Shown one piece after another: positions 42,988 to 55,995 of a stretch of 64,000 nucleotides of DNA (within the stretch, counting starts at the first letter, position 1; every line of letters starts with the position of its first letter). The notes below the pieces were generated by a model. It saw only the letters and a program-made list of their open reading frames with translations. It did not search any database and was not told where the DNA came from. Source of the stretch: Paraspadella gotoi (lineage: Eukaryota; Chaetognatha); contig CM119263.1 of assembly GCA_051294375.1 (NCBI GenBank), positions 17,508,628-17,572,627 of the forward strand, in the 5' to 3' direction. The position numbers and the translations under genes are program-made.

Positions 42988-42993
42988 AATAAA
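42988..42993 (+). promoter_or_regulatory. polyadenylation signal of the + strand XKR gene
   Basis: Canonical AATAAA in TTTACAAATAAAAACAAAAC, about 145 bases after the end of the restored tail frame and 357 bases after the annotated stop. It is the first canonical signal downstream of the last exon in a T/A-rich context. It is followed by a long (CT)n repeat at 43085. Confidence 0.4.
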
Positions 42994-43081
42994 AACAAAA
43001 CAAATACAAATTCTTTTTTCATGATTGAATATTTGAGCAGAGTAAACAATCATAAGCGTCACCTCAGAACAGGGTATCAGA

Positions 43082-43188
<107 letters not shown>

Positions 43189-43757
43189 TCCCTCCAGTTA
43201 ACTTTAGATTTAACTTCGCAAAAACCAAACCTGAATTGATATAAATAAATCTTTTTCGGCTTAGATTTTTTTTGAGAGAGAAAACAACAATAGCTTTTTT
43301 ATTCTTTATCTTTACTCGAAACGTCTGCTTTTTTGCCTTCGTCGTCGTCGTTGTCGTCGTCTTGATCGACTACTAAAACTCCACCTGTTGGTTTCACAAT
43401 AGGTAAGGCGGCTCCCGGTTTTCACTCATTACTTTTTTCCCGAATCTTATTTGACGGAACTTCCTGGACTTTCTCTGTAATTTGAGTATTTGATATTTAG
43501 CGACTATTTCGATCAAAAATTCTGCTTTTCTGCGTTTATTTTTTTTTTTCTGAATCAAGTTTAATTTTCAAAAAAGACCTCCTTTTTTTCGAAAATCCGA
43601 TCAGAATTTGATTAAGAATTTTCAAGATAATCTCGATTTCGAATTTTTCACGTCGAATTTTCACTTGTCGCTGTCGAAAAGTAAACCCTATTGATAGAAA
43701 GTCCGTTAATATATTTTACAATAAAAAAACGAAACAAAAAAAAAACACAAAACGAAA

Positions 43758-46279
43758 ATGAACAACACGTTCGTGAAAAACTTTTTCTCCTGGTTAAAAA
43801 TCGACGAAGACGACAGACGTCCCGGCGACGATGACGACGAATACGAAACGATGACGACGACGTCGCGATGGACGCGCTCCAACACTCTCTTCGGTCTCGC
43901 CAATCGAAGAGACGCCGAGGCCGTCGTCGTCGCCCGAGCCTCTCCGGGAGACGAGAGGAGGGAGAGCAAGTTTTCGCCCATGCCTCGGAGGAGGAGGAGG
44001 GGGAGGATTAGAGGGCGAAGGAGGAGAAATGGGAGGAGGAGGAGCAGCTTCTTCAGGTTTAGATTTCCGGACGATAATAAATATTAATTGGTTAATATGT
44101 TTAAAACATATATTTCACCCTCAGCTCATCTTCGGACGAAGATTCTCCTGACGAGAACGACTATGACGATTATTACGACGAAGACGACGACGACGAAGAC
44201 GACGACGTGCTCCCCGATTATAGAGGAAGACGAAAATCGGTGTGGCGAAGGAACTCCTACTACGATGTCTACGACGACGACGACGACGATGACGATGACG
44301 ACGTTTTGGAGAAATGCGTCGTTTGTCAAGACGACGAACTTCAGAGGTGGGCGGGGAGAGTTCGTACAAGGGGGGGTCAACGAAAGGAGAAGAAGTCGCT
44401 GGAGAATAAACTAGGGATAGCTTGAAAAATAAGGGAAGATCAAATAAAAGACAGGAAAGGGTCAAAAAACGTTTTAAAAAAGATAACAAAGAGAAAGATA
44501 AAAAAGAATTAAAAATGAAAGTGAAGCAGAGTCAGGGAAAGAGAGCGTCTAAGACATTTTAGAAGAGAAGAAACAGCTTTGACCAACTTCTTCTCCCTCC
44601 AGCGAAATCTGGTGTCCCAAGTGCAATCCCCGCGCCGACCTCTTGTGGCCCAACATCTCCGCCGCCCTCATGTTTCCGCTGCAAACGTCGGCTTTTCCCG
44701 CCAAATCCACCACCTTTCTCTTCCCTCCCAACGCCATCTCGCGGAGCGTCTCTGTTCCCGCCGATCTTGATTACTACCCGTCCGAGCCGCTGATTCCTAA
44801 TAAAAGAGGGTGAGGGTCAGAGGGAAGGGTTTGTGCCTCAGCGATCGTGGTCCCTTTTGTTTTTCACGAATCGATCCTCGGTTTCAGCCAGAAACGAATC
44901 TCCATTTGTTCGACGGCTTCGTCGTCGTCTTCGCGTCGACCCTCGATTCTTTCGTCGCCTTTTTCGCAACGACCGTCGTCCTCGTCGTTGCCAGCGACGA
45001 CTTCGTTGTCGGGTCAAGAGGCTGATGCTACATGGCTCGAAGAGAAGCGACCGTTTCAAAACGGAAACTGCCATTACCAAAGTTTTGATTCGTCGGTAAC
45101 CGTTTTTTTCCCCTTTTTTTCCAGTTTGTTTAGTTTTATTTTCATTTTAGTCGGTTTATTTATATTAGTATTATTTTTTCTTAACTTTTAAACAAAAGGA
45201 AAAAGAAAATGTCGCGTCTTCGACTGAAACCGGAAGAAAAAAATCGGTCACGTTTCGTCTTCCCGACTCAACAACGTCGCCGACGACGACGACGACGACG
45301 ACGACTACAAAGTCCTCGACGACGCGAAGACCGGCGCTGATTTCGATGCCGATCGAAGAAGAGCCGCCCTCGCCTTCGATCGTCGGAAACGCGGCGCCCA
45401 TCGACATACGGATTCGACCCCAATCCCTGACTTACATCCGGAGAAGTTGGATAGAAGAGGATGAGGAGAAGGAGGAAGAGAAGAGAGAGCAGGAAGAGTT
45501 TTCCCCCGATCCGTCTTCGCCCTCTTCGGGTTCGTTCACGTTATTTGTTTCTGTCGAAAACTCGTTCGAGTTTTAAATTGAGGAAGTTGGGTTTCCGATC
45601 CATTGCTTCTTCAGATTGGAGTTTATCGACATCGTCTGCCGAATTGGAAGAAGCCATCGCCGTCGCCAGACAGAAAGTGAGACCATACAAGATTTGTTTA
45701 TATCAACGATGATATTAAGTTTATTATTATTAAGTTTATTAAGTTTATTAAGATTTGTTTATATCAAGAGGAAAGAATCCTTCGTCTCAATGCCAAAGAT
45801 GACTTTTTTTTTTGGTCTTTTCTAACGATTTTTTTTTTTCCTCCACGATGACGCAAACGAAAAATCGTCAGAAACTGGAGACGTTCCCGATCTCGATCTG
45901 GAAATACGAGAAAAAAAAAAGACAAAAGAACAAGAAAATTATAGACGACGGCAACGACGTCAACGTTTAGATTCAGTACTTTTAGAAAAAAAATGCTAAA
46001 AAAAAGTCAGTCTTTCCCTTTCCACTTTTTTTTTAATCCCCCTCTCGGCGTAAACCAAAAAAACAAAAAAAACAAAAAAAAAAACAGATCGATGTCCGTC
46101 ACATCAGCCGCCAGGGGCTCCCCTTCTATTACGCCGCCAAGTTGACGCGCCGCAAGTTGAGCTACCACGCGAATCTGACGCGGCGCCGCGTGCCCGGTTG
46201 TTTGAGAAAGAGTTGGAGCGAGTCTGTGGTGGATCGGTTGGATCCGGACAACGACTTCCCGCCTTTGTTGGACCGTAAG
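43758..46279 (+). CDS. unrecognised seven-exon acidic/Ser-rich protein with CxxC...CxxC motif
   Basis: Exons 43758-44056, 44125-44346, 44603-44809, 44888-45095, 45199-45529, 45615-45676, 46088-46279; all six junction phases agree (2,2,2,0,1,0). The ATG context is CGAAAATGA. Exon 1 starts MNNTFVKNFFSWLKIDEDD and becomes Arg-rich; exon 2 is Asp-rich and ends LEKCVVCQDDELQ; exon 3 opens SEIWCPKCNPRADLLWPN. CVVC and CPKC together make a plausible zinc knuckle split by an intron. Exons 4-5 are Ser/Thr-rich with SVTFRLPDSTTS and DIRIRPQSLTYIRRSW. Exon 6 has SSAELEEAIAVARQK and exon 7 IDVRHISRQGLPFYYAAKL, ending in a donor-like AAG|GTGGGT or, unspliced, at TGA 46322-46324. I do not recognise the family. 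It could be a nested gene or alternative unc-13 exons. An alternative terminal exon is 45872-45970. Confidence 0.6.
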
Positions 46280-46324
46280 GTGGGTCGCGGGACAGGGGTA
46301 GGTGAGCGGGACAGGGGGAGGTGA

Positions 46325-47299
46325 GCGCGGATCCAAAGGAATTTTTACAAAGTTGTAAATGTACAATAGAGTTCCCCAGCCTCATCAAACTCCATACAAA
46401 GTTCTCATCTCGGCCGGTCCCATTATTTGTTGACTTAAACATTTTCAAACCTGTAAAGCAAAAAAGTTTGGTAATGAACCCAATTGATGCGTCAAAGTCA
46501 TTGAGTAGTGATGCAAAAAATTGTTTAAAAATGAATGAATTTCATCAATTCAAGTGTTCTAAAATGCTTTAATATAAAAGTTTACACTATTACTGTTAGA
46601 AAACTTAGCAGCGGATTTTTCTAAGCTTGTCATATTAGATTAAAAGAATATCTCATGATTATGGGGCTGTGGCCTAACCGAAGTGATTTTACGTCAAATT
46701 GTGTTCAAATTTTGACGAAATTAATTTAAATACAACAATAAAAAATGTCAGGGTTTTAGAATAAGATGGCATGTGTATTGAATATATTAAACTGGAAGAA
46801 GAGTGTTACAAAAAGTGTCACAAAATCTAATGAATTCTCCATAATAGTCATCCTATCTATGCTTAACAACTATTTTTTCTAAGCTTATTTCGGTGAGGTA
46901 ATGATTTGGTGAGGGTTTTGTAGATTAAATGGGATTATCATGGCCTTTCAAACCGTTATTAATTCGTAACATTCATTTGTAGTGGTTTTATGCACATTTT
47001 TGGAATTAAGTGAAATTATTAATATTGCTGACAGGCAACGTATTGTTTTTAACTTTCAAGGAGAAAAATTGTACATATTAGGCTTCATCAGCGCAAATAA
47101 TTAAGTTGTGAAGAGAGAGAGAAGAGAGAGAGAGAGAGAATGATAATGATACAACAACACGGACCTGAGCTCGCGATTAAGCGGCTTATGGGTCTTTCAT
47201 TAAAGACGTTGGACGTAAAACAAAATTTAAAATTTTACGTATTGGTAATATTCCTTTAAAACATTTGAACTTTGACCCGAACTCCACTAAGACATTGAA
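46325..47299. other. AT-rich intergenic/intronic sequence
   Basis: No exon recognised. CTAAGCTT occurs at about 46,620 and 46,878. A short (GA)n lies at 47,110-47,139. Confidence 0.5.
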
Positions 47300-48130
47300 A
47301 TCACGTGAACGGCCGACAAATGTAAAGTTGAAAAAAACAACAACCGAAAAAAAAGTATTTGTAGAATGGACAATGATACCAATCAGGTAACTTTAGTTTT
47401 ACAGTGTGTTTCTGGATATTTATTTTGACATTCGGCAGAATTGTTTGTGTCTGAAAGTGACTGTGACTGAACACAAATCCCAAGTTTCCTAACATTTTTG
47501 GCATGGGGATTGGTGTTTGAAATATCTCCGAAATGAAGATATTCAATGATGTCATCAAAAGAGAAGTTATCCATCACCATGCTTACGATTCGTTTGCAGG
47601 CTTTCTTTGTAACTTGGTGGTTAAATTTGATATTGCTGCATCATACACAACTTTGCCCACGTATGGATTGGAAGTTTAAAAAGGTTTTCATTGCTCGCAA
47701 GTGCAGTTTTTCTATTTCTCCCATTGGCTTTTGCTTGAGTTCACTCCAAGTTGGACTAGAGTATTCAAATATATGAAATGACCAGACTGTACGTAGGCTG
47801 AAGAATCAGTTTTATAATTGTCATTAACTTCTTTGCTATTTTATTGATTGCAAAGATTTTTGCCCTTTTGCTTTGTCTAATAAAGAAATCAATGAATCTC
47901 GTCCATAAAAGTTTTTCATCTCAGACAATATCAAGCAATTGAATTCCTTAAGAGGAAAAGAGGAGAGAGAAGAGGAGAGAGAAGAGAGAGAGAGAGAAAG
48001 AGAGCGGAGAGAGAAGAGAAGAAGAGAAGAGAGAAAGAAGAAGAAGTTTTCCAAAACAAAGAAGAAAAAGGACATGAGAAAAACCGCCTTCATGACTTCG
48101 CGTTTTGGGCGCAAAATCACGTTCCTACAA
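47300..48130 (-). mobile_element. degraded non-LTR retrotransposon fragment (reverse-transcriptase 3' end)
   Basis: On the minus strand broken frames read DSLISLLDKAKGQKS, then after stops FEYSSPTWSELKQKPMGEI and EKLHLRAMKTF, then NFSFDDIIEYLHFGD. The EYSSP-W core followed by a helix ending in xLxxRAMK resembles the C-terminal end of reverse transcriptases of CR1/RTE-type non-LTR elements. Several stops and shifts interrupt it, so it is a dead copy. Recognition rests on one short motif and is tentative. Confidence 0.3.
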
Positions 48131-48984
48131 AACACTTAATTATGTTGGATGTAAGGCAAAAGATAAGAAATAGATTTGGGAGCCCATAACACTTTTTCAT
48201 TTCATTTTTCACACAAGAGGACAGACTGAAGTCTCAAAGTACTGTGCTATTTGCGTTGTTGTCCATTAAAAACTTTCGTTTCTCCAAAATTACAACAAAA
48301 AAGAGAAAAATAACACAATGTTTTCAAGCTCAACTCAATATATTGGAGAAAATAGAAACTTTTTTATTCGCTTTCGTGTATAACGGCGTCGGATTGGGAG
48401 GGCACTCCAATTATTTATGAGACATTATTTATAATGATTTTTCTTTTTTTAAAAGATTCAGTTTTTTACTAAAGATGAATTGGATGACATTAAAGAAAAG
48501 TTGTTTACATAAGTAAATATCAAATTAATCTTATAAATTAAAATATAATATAAACGTCCAGTACTTCGCTACAGAATGAGAAAAAAAATTAAAAAATATC
48601 TTATAGAGAAATGGTATGCATTTTTTAGTGGCCACTCGCGAACGGACACGGTTAATATTCTTGAAATCAAACTTAAAATTGTTTTTTGGATACGAATTTT
48701 TACTTTTTTTCTATTTATTATTTTATTTTTGGGAGGAGATCAGTGTTGACTTGTAATAGAGGGAGCTTCTATAAAGCTCGAAAGGCTCGAAAGGCCTAAC
48801 AAAGTAGTATGAGAGAAAAAATAAAATATATAATAACCTAACTTGATTTATATGCCATAAATTATTGTTATCAATGTTATTTTCATTGTATTAAATTGTT
48901 TTTATTTTTCGTAAAATTAATTATCTAACGTTAAATCAATCCAATCCAATGATATATGTCTGAAGAACAGTAATTAAAGTAATT

Positions 48985-49085
48985 AAAGTAATAAAGTCAG
49001 GAGCAAGATAGCATGATTTATTAAATGAATGGATAATTTTTATTATTGGTTGTACCAATTTTATAATAATAAATATTATTTTGAA
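48985..49085 (+). repeat. dispersed repeat related to 1650-1730 and 7335-7410
   Basis: AAAGTCAGGAGCAAGATAGC, then ATTAAATGAATGGATAA and a TTTGTACC/TTGTACCAATTTTATAA block follow in the same order as in the two block A/B copies. Similarity is partial, so it is an old interspersed family of unknown type. Confidence 0.5.
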
Positions 49086-50573
49086 TTGATTGAAAAAGAG
49101 AAGGACAAACTTGCCCATATAACTCATTGCCCGAAAACCAAAGATAATTAATAATTTGTTAGATTATCAGAAATAATAAATATAATCAAAATATAACTAA
49201 AAGAAATGAGTGGTTACTTTTGTTGCATTTATAACTATTTTATTTATAAAGTTAGAACAACAAAACTTATAGGCTGAAAACTTACTTCCGGTTAAGCACG
49301 CCCACATTATAACAAATAATTTCATTAACAAAACAAAACTAGGAGAATAAGCTACTGGTGTTTTTAAACTAATAATGGTGAAAACTTTATGTATAGCATA
49401 TTAAAACTTTTTCTTTAAAAATTATATCATTTTTTCGCCAAATTTTTATGCATCAATATCAGTTCATTTAGCGCTCTATTGGGTTTATTAGCAAAAACAT
49501 TTTTTGGCAAACAGGCTTTAAGTGAATTTAAGACAATAATAATTGGAAACCGACCGAGTGAGACTAGTTATATGGGTTTTTTGAGTTGGGAACTCTAATA
49601 TATTATCGACATATTTCTCAAGTAACACAAAAAATCTAAATTAATATTGATATTTTCTGATTTCTTGTCGATTTTATAACCTAATTCCCAAAAGCTGCTT
49701 TTACAATATTCTGTAACTAATCTCATATTTTTTTTTCGTCCGATATTATAGGCTTAGTCTTGCGTCTTCCACACAATAATAAATATTAAGTGATCATATG
49801 TAAAAAATATCAGAGTCGTCTAGAATTACAGAGTTTTACATCAATAAATCTCCTAAGTCACGAACGATCTCAATGCAAAGTCGGAATTCTCTTTTCAAAT
49901 CCCTAATTACGGAAGATTTACGCAACCACGGGGAATCGTTTACGAGAAAAAAATCCGGAATTTCGAGCCCTTTAACCTTTTCTCGTCTTCGACTCTTGGT
50001 TTTACGCTGAAGGTGAACCGGTAAAAAAGATTAAGATACTAGGCATATTGAAATGTACTTCAGGTACAGGTCTATTATTTTTAAAATTTTACTTTTCTGA
50101 CGTCTTTTGGGTCGATCATGACGTCACTGTTTGGATTGGAATAAAATTGGAATAAAATTTGGAATAAACTCGAAAAAAAAAAAACAGATCCTGAACCAGT
50201 AGCTGGTTCTTATTAGACACACTCTCTCTCTCTCTCTCTCATTGTTTTTTTTTAATCTTTTTTCATTCTTAAAAAAAATAGAGTTTAAATAAAAATTTGA
50301 TGAAAAAAAATCTTAAATTTCCTGAATAAAAAAACGAGTTGGTGAAAAAAACAAACTTTGATGTTCTTTTTTTTGGAGAGAAGTTTCACTCGTCCTGACG
50401 AGAGGTGGCAATCGCGCGCGATCGCGTTCTTCCGTACGAACTGCACTTTTTTTTTATTCTTTGCTTTATTTTTTCTTGCCTAATTCGGATTGAAAAAAAA
50501 CTAATAGTCGAGAGGAGATAAGAGCGAATATTTTAAAGCGCTTAGTTTTGAAGAAAGAGAGAGAAATAGAAAG

Positions 50574-50631
<58 letters not shown>

Positions 50632-50926
50632 AAAAAGCTATTAGAGCGGCGGGATTGTATCGTTCATTATTTAACGACGAATAACTTCATTTGCATGTAA
50701 AGCGAAAACGTAATTAGTGATATTTAATAGGCTTCACGCTTATGGAGTTTGAAGCGCTTTTGAAAGGTTTATGTCGACGTCGTTATTATTACTAATTCTA
50801 CGGTTTTGAAACTATACATTTTTCCTTTTCGCAAAATTACCTTTTTACATAAAGAAGAAGAAAAATAAAAAGCTTTATAGGCATATTAGTTTTCCCGTTT
50901 TAGTTTCCATATTACCTAAGAAATCC

Positions 50927-50955
50927 TTGTACAATGAACAATGCACATTGTACAA
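50927..50955. other. perfect inverted repeat (hairpin)
   Basis: TTGTACAATG and CATTGTACAA are separated by nine bases. There is no T run following it in the manner of a terminator; in a eukaryotic intron its meaning is unknown. Confidence 0.5.
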
Positions 50956-52608
50956 TTTTATATATACATATAATTTTATATATTTATATATGTGTATATT
51001 TACGAGACCTGAAAAAGGTCATTCTACCCTCGACGTCATCAACTAGAATATCAAAATAATATTGGAATGAAAATAGTTAAAAGTAAAAACAATTTTGACG
51101 ACATAAAAACACTCCACCTCATTTATATTTCCATTCAGTCCCACTCTACAATTAATTGTAAAAGAATCAAATTTTATGAAAGACGACCGTGTTCTGCCCA
51201 CCAAGTCGTAAAAAGAAAGAAATTCTATTCTTTCCCGAGATATCAATTTTCCGTTTTCGATCGGATTTCTGCCTTCGCAATCGATATTTACTCCCCCCCC
51301 CCGTTAGCCAGGTCCTGACGGAATGTTTTCGTATGAATAAAACACTCGAATTGAAAAATTTCGAATAAACAAGGATTATCAATGTTTTTCGTGACATCGA
51401 ACCCTCATCAAAATCTCCTTGACTTTTTAATCGTTATTTCCAACTCGGTTTCACTTCGTCGCCACGATCCTATTGACGCATCGTTTTCGTTTCCACGCCC
51501 ACTCGTGACGATCCGGTTTTACGATCACAACTCACGTTTTTGTCGATCTTTTTTTTTCTTTTTTGTCCAAGGCCTCGTGATTTGCGACGCTATTGTGGCA
51601 AACCAAATAAATGAGTAATAATTTCAGTACTACAAATATTTTTCTCTGTCATAAAAAAATTATGACAAAAGTCCAAAATGTTAATAACTACATAATTAAA
51701 AAAATACCAGGTACGCTTACGAAACTGGTCGGAATTATAAACAGGAATCGAAAGAAAGCGAAGACTTTTATACAAAGCATTCTTTGTATAAATAGTACGA
51801 CTTCGAATCGAAAAACAGGAAATTTATGGCCACTTGGCCAGCAATTAACTAATTTCTCATTTCTCACTTATTTTTTTCCGGTCTCATGCTTTTTCAAAAC
51901 TTGAAATACATATACGTATTTATGATGAACGGAATTTATTGAAATTCATTCAGTTTCCATATTTCTTTTTTTTTTTTCAAAAGCCGTTGACTGTCTCATC
52001 TGAACAGCCTTTTCACAGTCTTTTCAATTGCTGCTCTTCACCTCAGATCTTCCACTTTTTTCTCCGTCTGTAATTTTTTTATTCTTCTTTCTCTTCTTTC
52101 TCTTTCATTCTCCTCCTGGCGTTCGCTTCCATTGTTTCAATTCCTTCTTAATCCGTGAATCACCTTTTCTCTCTTTGTTCCCTTCGATGTCTTTTTGTTT
52201 CCTCCAATTATCGTTCGACTTAAAACGAATCGTCAATTTCTCTTTCGATCGAGACCAACTTTTTTTTTCAAATTTTTTCTTATCTTCAACCCAAAAACTG
52301 ATTTGCATAAACTCAACTTAGAACGTGAGATAAAAAAAAAACAAACAGAAAAATACAACTTGACTGAAGAAGAATGTTTTCGAAGTGAACTAATTAATCG
52401 CATTGAAATTGATTGGGGTTTTTTTTTCCCCCCAAGTCTTTTCTTTCTTGTTTTTAAAAATGTCTGTTTTGTAGTCACCTAATATTCTTTAATCATCCTC
52501 AAATACCTGACGGGGAGACTCTAGTTTAAAGCCTACTGGTAAAGTGAAAAAGCTCCTCAGCCTTCGCCGCGCAAAAGTCCGATCCTCTTAGTCGTCCACG
52601 TCGGCGTG

Positions 52609-53020
52609 GTCTACCAACTCGTCCGGGTTCCACCGGATATATTTTTTTTTGTTTCGTTCCACCCGATGATCGGCGGAGACCTTCCCTTCGACGATGCGGA
52701 TCGCTTCATCTGTCTCAAACTCGTTTTCGCTTCTTTCTCTTTGTCTCCAACGAAATAAAGTTTTCTTTTCGTTTTATCGAATGAACTAAAAATTAATTTC
52801 GTTTTCGTCGTCGTCGTCGTCGTCGTTAATGTCGTCCTTCTCATCGATGTTCTCATCATCGTCGTGTCGTCGCGAAGCCTGAACTGTTTCGAGGTCGTCG
52901 ATCGAGATAAACTTACCCTCAACTTCCTTGTAGGCGGCGCGAGTTTTGACTTACCTTCGAATCGACCTCAGTCTTCGAGTTTCTCACCAAAAAAAATCGA
53001 ATTCGCTCGTGCGTCATTGA
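52609..53020 (-). CDS. putative minus-strand short exons, unrecognised acidic protein
   Basis: Reading the minus strand, two stretches look coding. The downstream one (about 52710-52590) follows acceptor TTGAGACAG and reads EAIRIVEGKVSADHRVERNK then KKYIRWNPDELVDHADVDD before a stop. The upstream one ends VKTRAAYKEVE at a donor GAGG|GTAAGT (near 52922) and the split codon G|AT would join them in frame. Without splicing, the same frame runs on as GKFISIDDLETVQASRRHDD into a poly-Asp tail and stops. A further piece, MTHERIRFFLVRNSKTEVDS, lies just upstream with its own donor. The exact structure cannot be settled and the family is unknown. Confidence 0.35.
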
Positions 53021-53330
53021 TAAAATTATTGGCATCGAAACGGATTTAAAATTTTTTTTTTTCAATTTTTTGAAGAGCAAAAATGTTTCGCCCGTTCCAT
53101 ACAAGCTAAATTATCGGCATTTTCTTAATTAATTTCGTTTTTTAAAACGATTGTTTGAAAAATACTATATTAAATATTTTTTTATCCCACTGATCCTTCC
53201 GATCATAGTAGGTTATGTAAAGTATATACCAGTTTTCATCAAAGTAATTTTAAATATATAACCGCGAAAAAGCTTTATACATCGCCACATCGAGAAATTA
53301 AGACGTTCCTTTTTGGCGTCCGCATCTCCG

Positions 53331-55066
53331 TCAGCCGCATTCGCTGTAATTTGATGCGTCGACAGCGATGTGGATACCATCTAATCCAATCGCATCCGGG
53401 TCAGTTGCGTCTAATCTAATCGCATACGGTTCTGTACACTTCTTTTCCGCCTCTTTCGGTCTGAAGGTCCTCAAAACGACGCCGTGTGTCGCCTCCGCTG
53501 CGACGGCGCCAGAGTTCGCCGCGGTTTCACTGACCCGTCGCGCCGCGACCGTCTCTTCCTCCATTGCGTCTCCGGCGTCGGCATCGGGACTGCTCTTCGT
53601 CGGCGTCCACGAAGTCAAGACGCTTCTCAGAATCACGGCGACGAGACCGAGAACGATGGCGACGATGCGGTACTCGGCGACGACGTCGGAAATGGGAAAG
53701 GCGCGAAAAAGAAGACCGTAATCTTCGGTGCCGTTGGCGTCGGCGACCGTGGCGTTAAAGCCGGGCATCGATTCCGCGGCGATGCTTCCTTCCGGTTTCG
53801 GATCCGGTTCCACCCAGAAAACGACGACGACGACAGCGACGACGAAAAAAACGACGTCGGATAAAATGGACAGACAGGAGACGGGAATTCGTCGCTGGAT
53901 CGAGCACGCCATTTTTTTCGGCGCCGTAGGTACCACAGCCGTCGATCTCATCGTCACCGCTAGGGTCATCATCACATGAACCGCGAAAAACGCCAGCGCC
54001 CCCGCCGAAAGTCCGACGCGAAAAGGCGTCGTTTCTTCGCCCGCTGTGAGAAAGAGCGCCGCCGGCACCGCCAAGGCTACCGTTGACGCGGTCAACCACG
54101 CGGCGCCGAGGAGTCGATATCGCGACGGTCGGCGGCGTTGGCGGGAAACGCAGGCAGTCGTCATCTGTGGGTTTAAAATATGGGCCATTGCAAACAAAAA
54201 GCCGTTGGAATAAGAAGCCCTTCTAAACGCCGCCAAACCTCGACGAAGCCGTAGGCTGCGCCGAGAACGGAAGTGGCGCCGGCGAAGATTACGATAGGCG
54301 ACGCCGTCCGCGTGAGCGCGACGATGACGACGTAGAGAAGGAGTTGGGGCAGACACTCCAGCACGAAGTCAACGATGTTGTGGATTTTGGCGCGACGTGT
54401 CAGGATGGCGACCATGGAGGGGTCCTCGTGCTGAAGTGGGAAATAAGATTATTTGTAACATTATTCTTAATTAGTTATAAGATAATATTCTTATTTCAAA
54501 TGAGAAAGAGCCGCGAATCCTTACCTTCCATCCGCTACGGAACGCAACCCCTTCGTAATAAACGGAGGCTAATCCAATGAATCCCAGCGTCGTGGCGCCC
54601 GCCACCTGACACGGGCTCATCTCCCCCTTGCATCTGCGAACGAAGGTGATGAGGATGTGAACGAGAATGGGAAGGCAAATGCTGGACAAGGAGACGATGC
54701 AAGCTACCCCGTAGACGTTGGCGGGTGTAGGAAAGATGCTTTGCAGTCGCGAGTCGTTTCTGTTGTCAGATTGGAAAAGGTTGGTGCATCAACGAGATCT
54801 CCCGGTTGACCAAAGCAATATCGTACGTACCTGTCGTTTAGCAGTAGCGTCTCGAAATACCGCATCTCTAAGTATTCGTAAGCAGCGAAATCTGTGATGG
54901 TATCGACGACGAAATAAAGGATAGAGACGGCGGTGGCGAGACTCAAACACGCTTTGCGGCACCGGCCCGGTTTGCTCTCATCGTCGTCGTCATCTTCGGC
55001 TTCGCCTTTGTTTCTTTCGTAGCTTTCGCGAAGGTGACCGCGAAAGTAGTCGTCCTCCTCGCTCAT
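53331..55066 (-). CDS. XK-related (XKR) multipass membrane protein, four exons, second paralogue
   Basis: Exons on the minus strand: 55066-54831, 54759-54525, 54430-54239, 54164-53331. All phases agree (2, 0, 0) and the joined frame is 498 codons plus a stop. The N-tail is acidic (SEEDDYFRGHLRESYERN). Helix 1 contains ILYFVVDTITDFAAYEYL, the XKR D-x-x-TD motif. Exon 2 carries VYGVACIVSLSSICLPILVH, exon 3 NIVDFVLECLPQLLLYVVIV (the ES/EC-xPQL-LQ-like helix), and exon 4 at least four further hydrophobic helices and NAT/NGT glycosylation sequons between them. The third intron has a weak donor (GAG|GTTTGG) and is only about 74 bases. It is a paralogue of the + strand XKR gene at 40.5 kb, nested in the same unc-13 intron in opposite orientation. 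It is probably a scramblase-family membrane protein; substrate unknown. Confidence 0.8.
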
Positions 55067-55995
55067 TTTAGTTTTGTTTTTGTTTCAGTTTGTTTTGTTT
55101 TTACGTATATAGCGTTATCATCGTTATCACTCGATTAAACTTTTTGGTTCGTTTTATTTTGTTTGGTTTTGTTTTTTTCGAATCGATTTTTTTATCTCTC
55201 GACGTGGACCGTAACGTGACACGATTAACGAAACACGAAAAAAATTTATTAACTTCTTTTTTTATCCTGGACTTCGTCGTCTGTCGTTCGTTGTTTGTTT
55301 GACAACGAATTAAAGAGGATTTCCTGATTCATTAACCGACTAAATCGATCGTCTTATATTTCCTCACGTCGTCCCATTCGTAATCCAATTTATTAATGAC
55401 TACGGTCGATATCTCAAGCCAAAAGTTCGGAATCATTTTCCCCGGAAATGCTATGTAGATATTTGGGTTAAAGTTATCGGACGAAGTCTTTGTTCTTTTG
55501 CTGAAGAAAATATTTCGAGCAAAAGTAGTGATTGTTTGCCTGAGTTTAAGGAGAATGAATAACAGATTTTTTATATTCGATGTGTGATTAATTTGTTAAT
55601 TTGATTGCTTTTTTTGTCTCTGACAAAAGTAAAAATAATTTAAAAAAAAACAAAACAGGGTGACGAAAATTTTCATTTTCGTTTTAATGAATATTAATAT
55701 TTTCATCTGAATTCTTGGTATATTTTATGTATTCCATCTTTCAATAATAACAAAGCTCAGGCAGATTTAACATTGGCGTCCTCCCCGAAACGACACTAAA
55801 ACTTATCAGAATGAGGCGGAAAAAGAAGAAGGGAAACGGATGATTCTTGCTTAAACGATGCCAAACTCGCTCATTTGTGAAAACGATAATTTATTTCACC
55901 GGAAGTTACTGATCTCAACGAAAAGCGTCCAGAAATTAACGCTTCCCATACTTTATTTGGACGCGCCATTACTTTAAACGAAAGTTTTTCCCGCC
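55067..55995. promoter_or_regulatory. divergent intergenic region between XKR (-) and the single-exon ORF (+)
   Basis: About 930 bases of AT-rich sequence between two start codons facing away from each other. Both promoters should be here. No TATA element or CpG cluster was assigned with confidence. Confidence 0.3.

Larger units (their letters stand above)
48131..52588. other. AT-rich intron sequence with scattered repeats
   Basis: No exon recognised. It includes a dispersed repeat (48985-49085), (CT)n at 50221-50241, (GA)n at 50577-50624 and a perfect 10-base hairpin at 50927-50955. Small frames at 51,067 and 51,382 have no visible homology. Confidence 0.5.
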
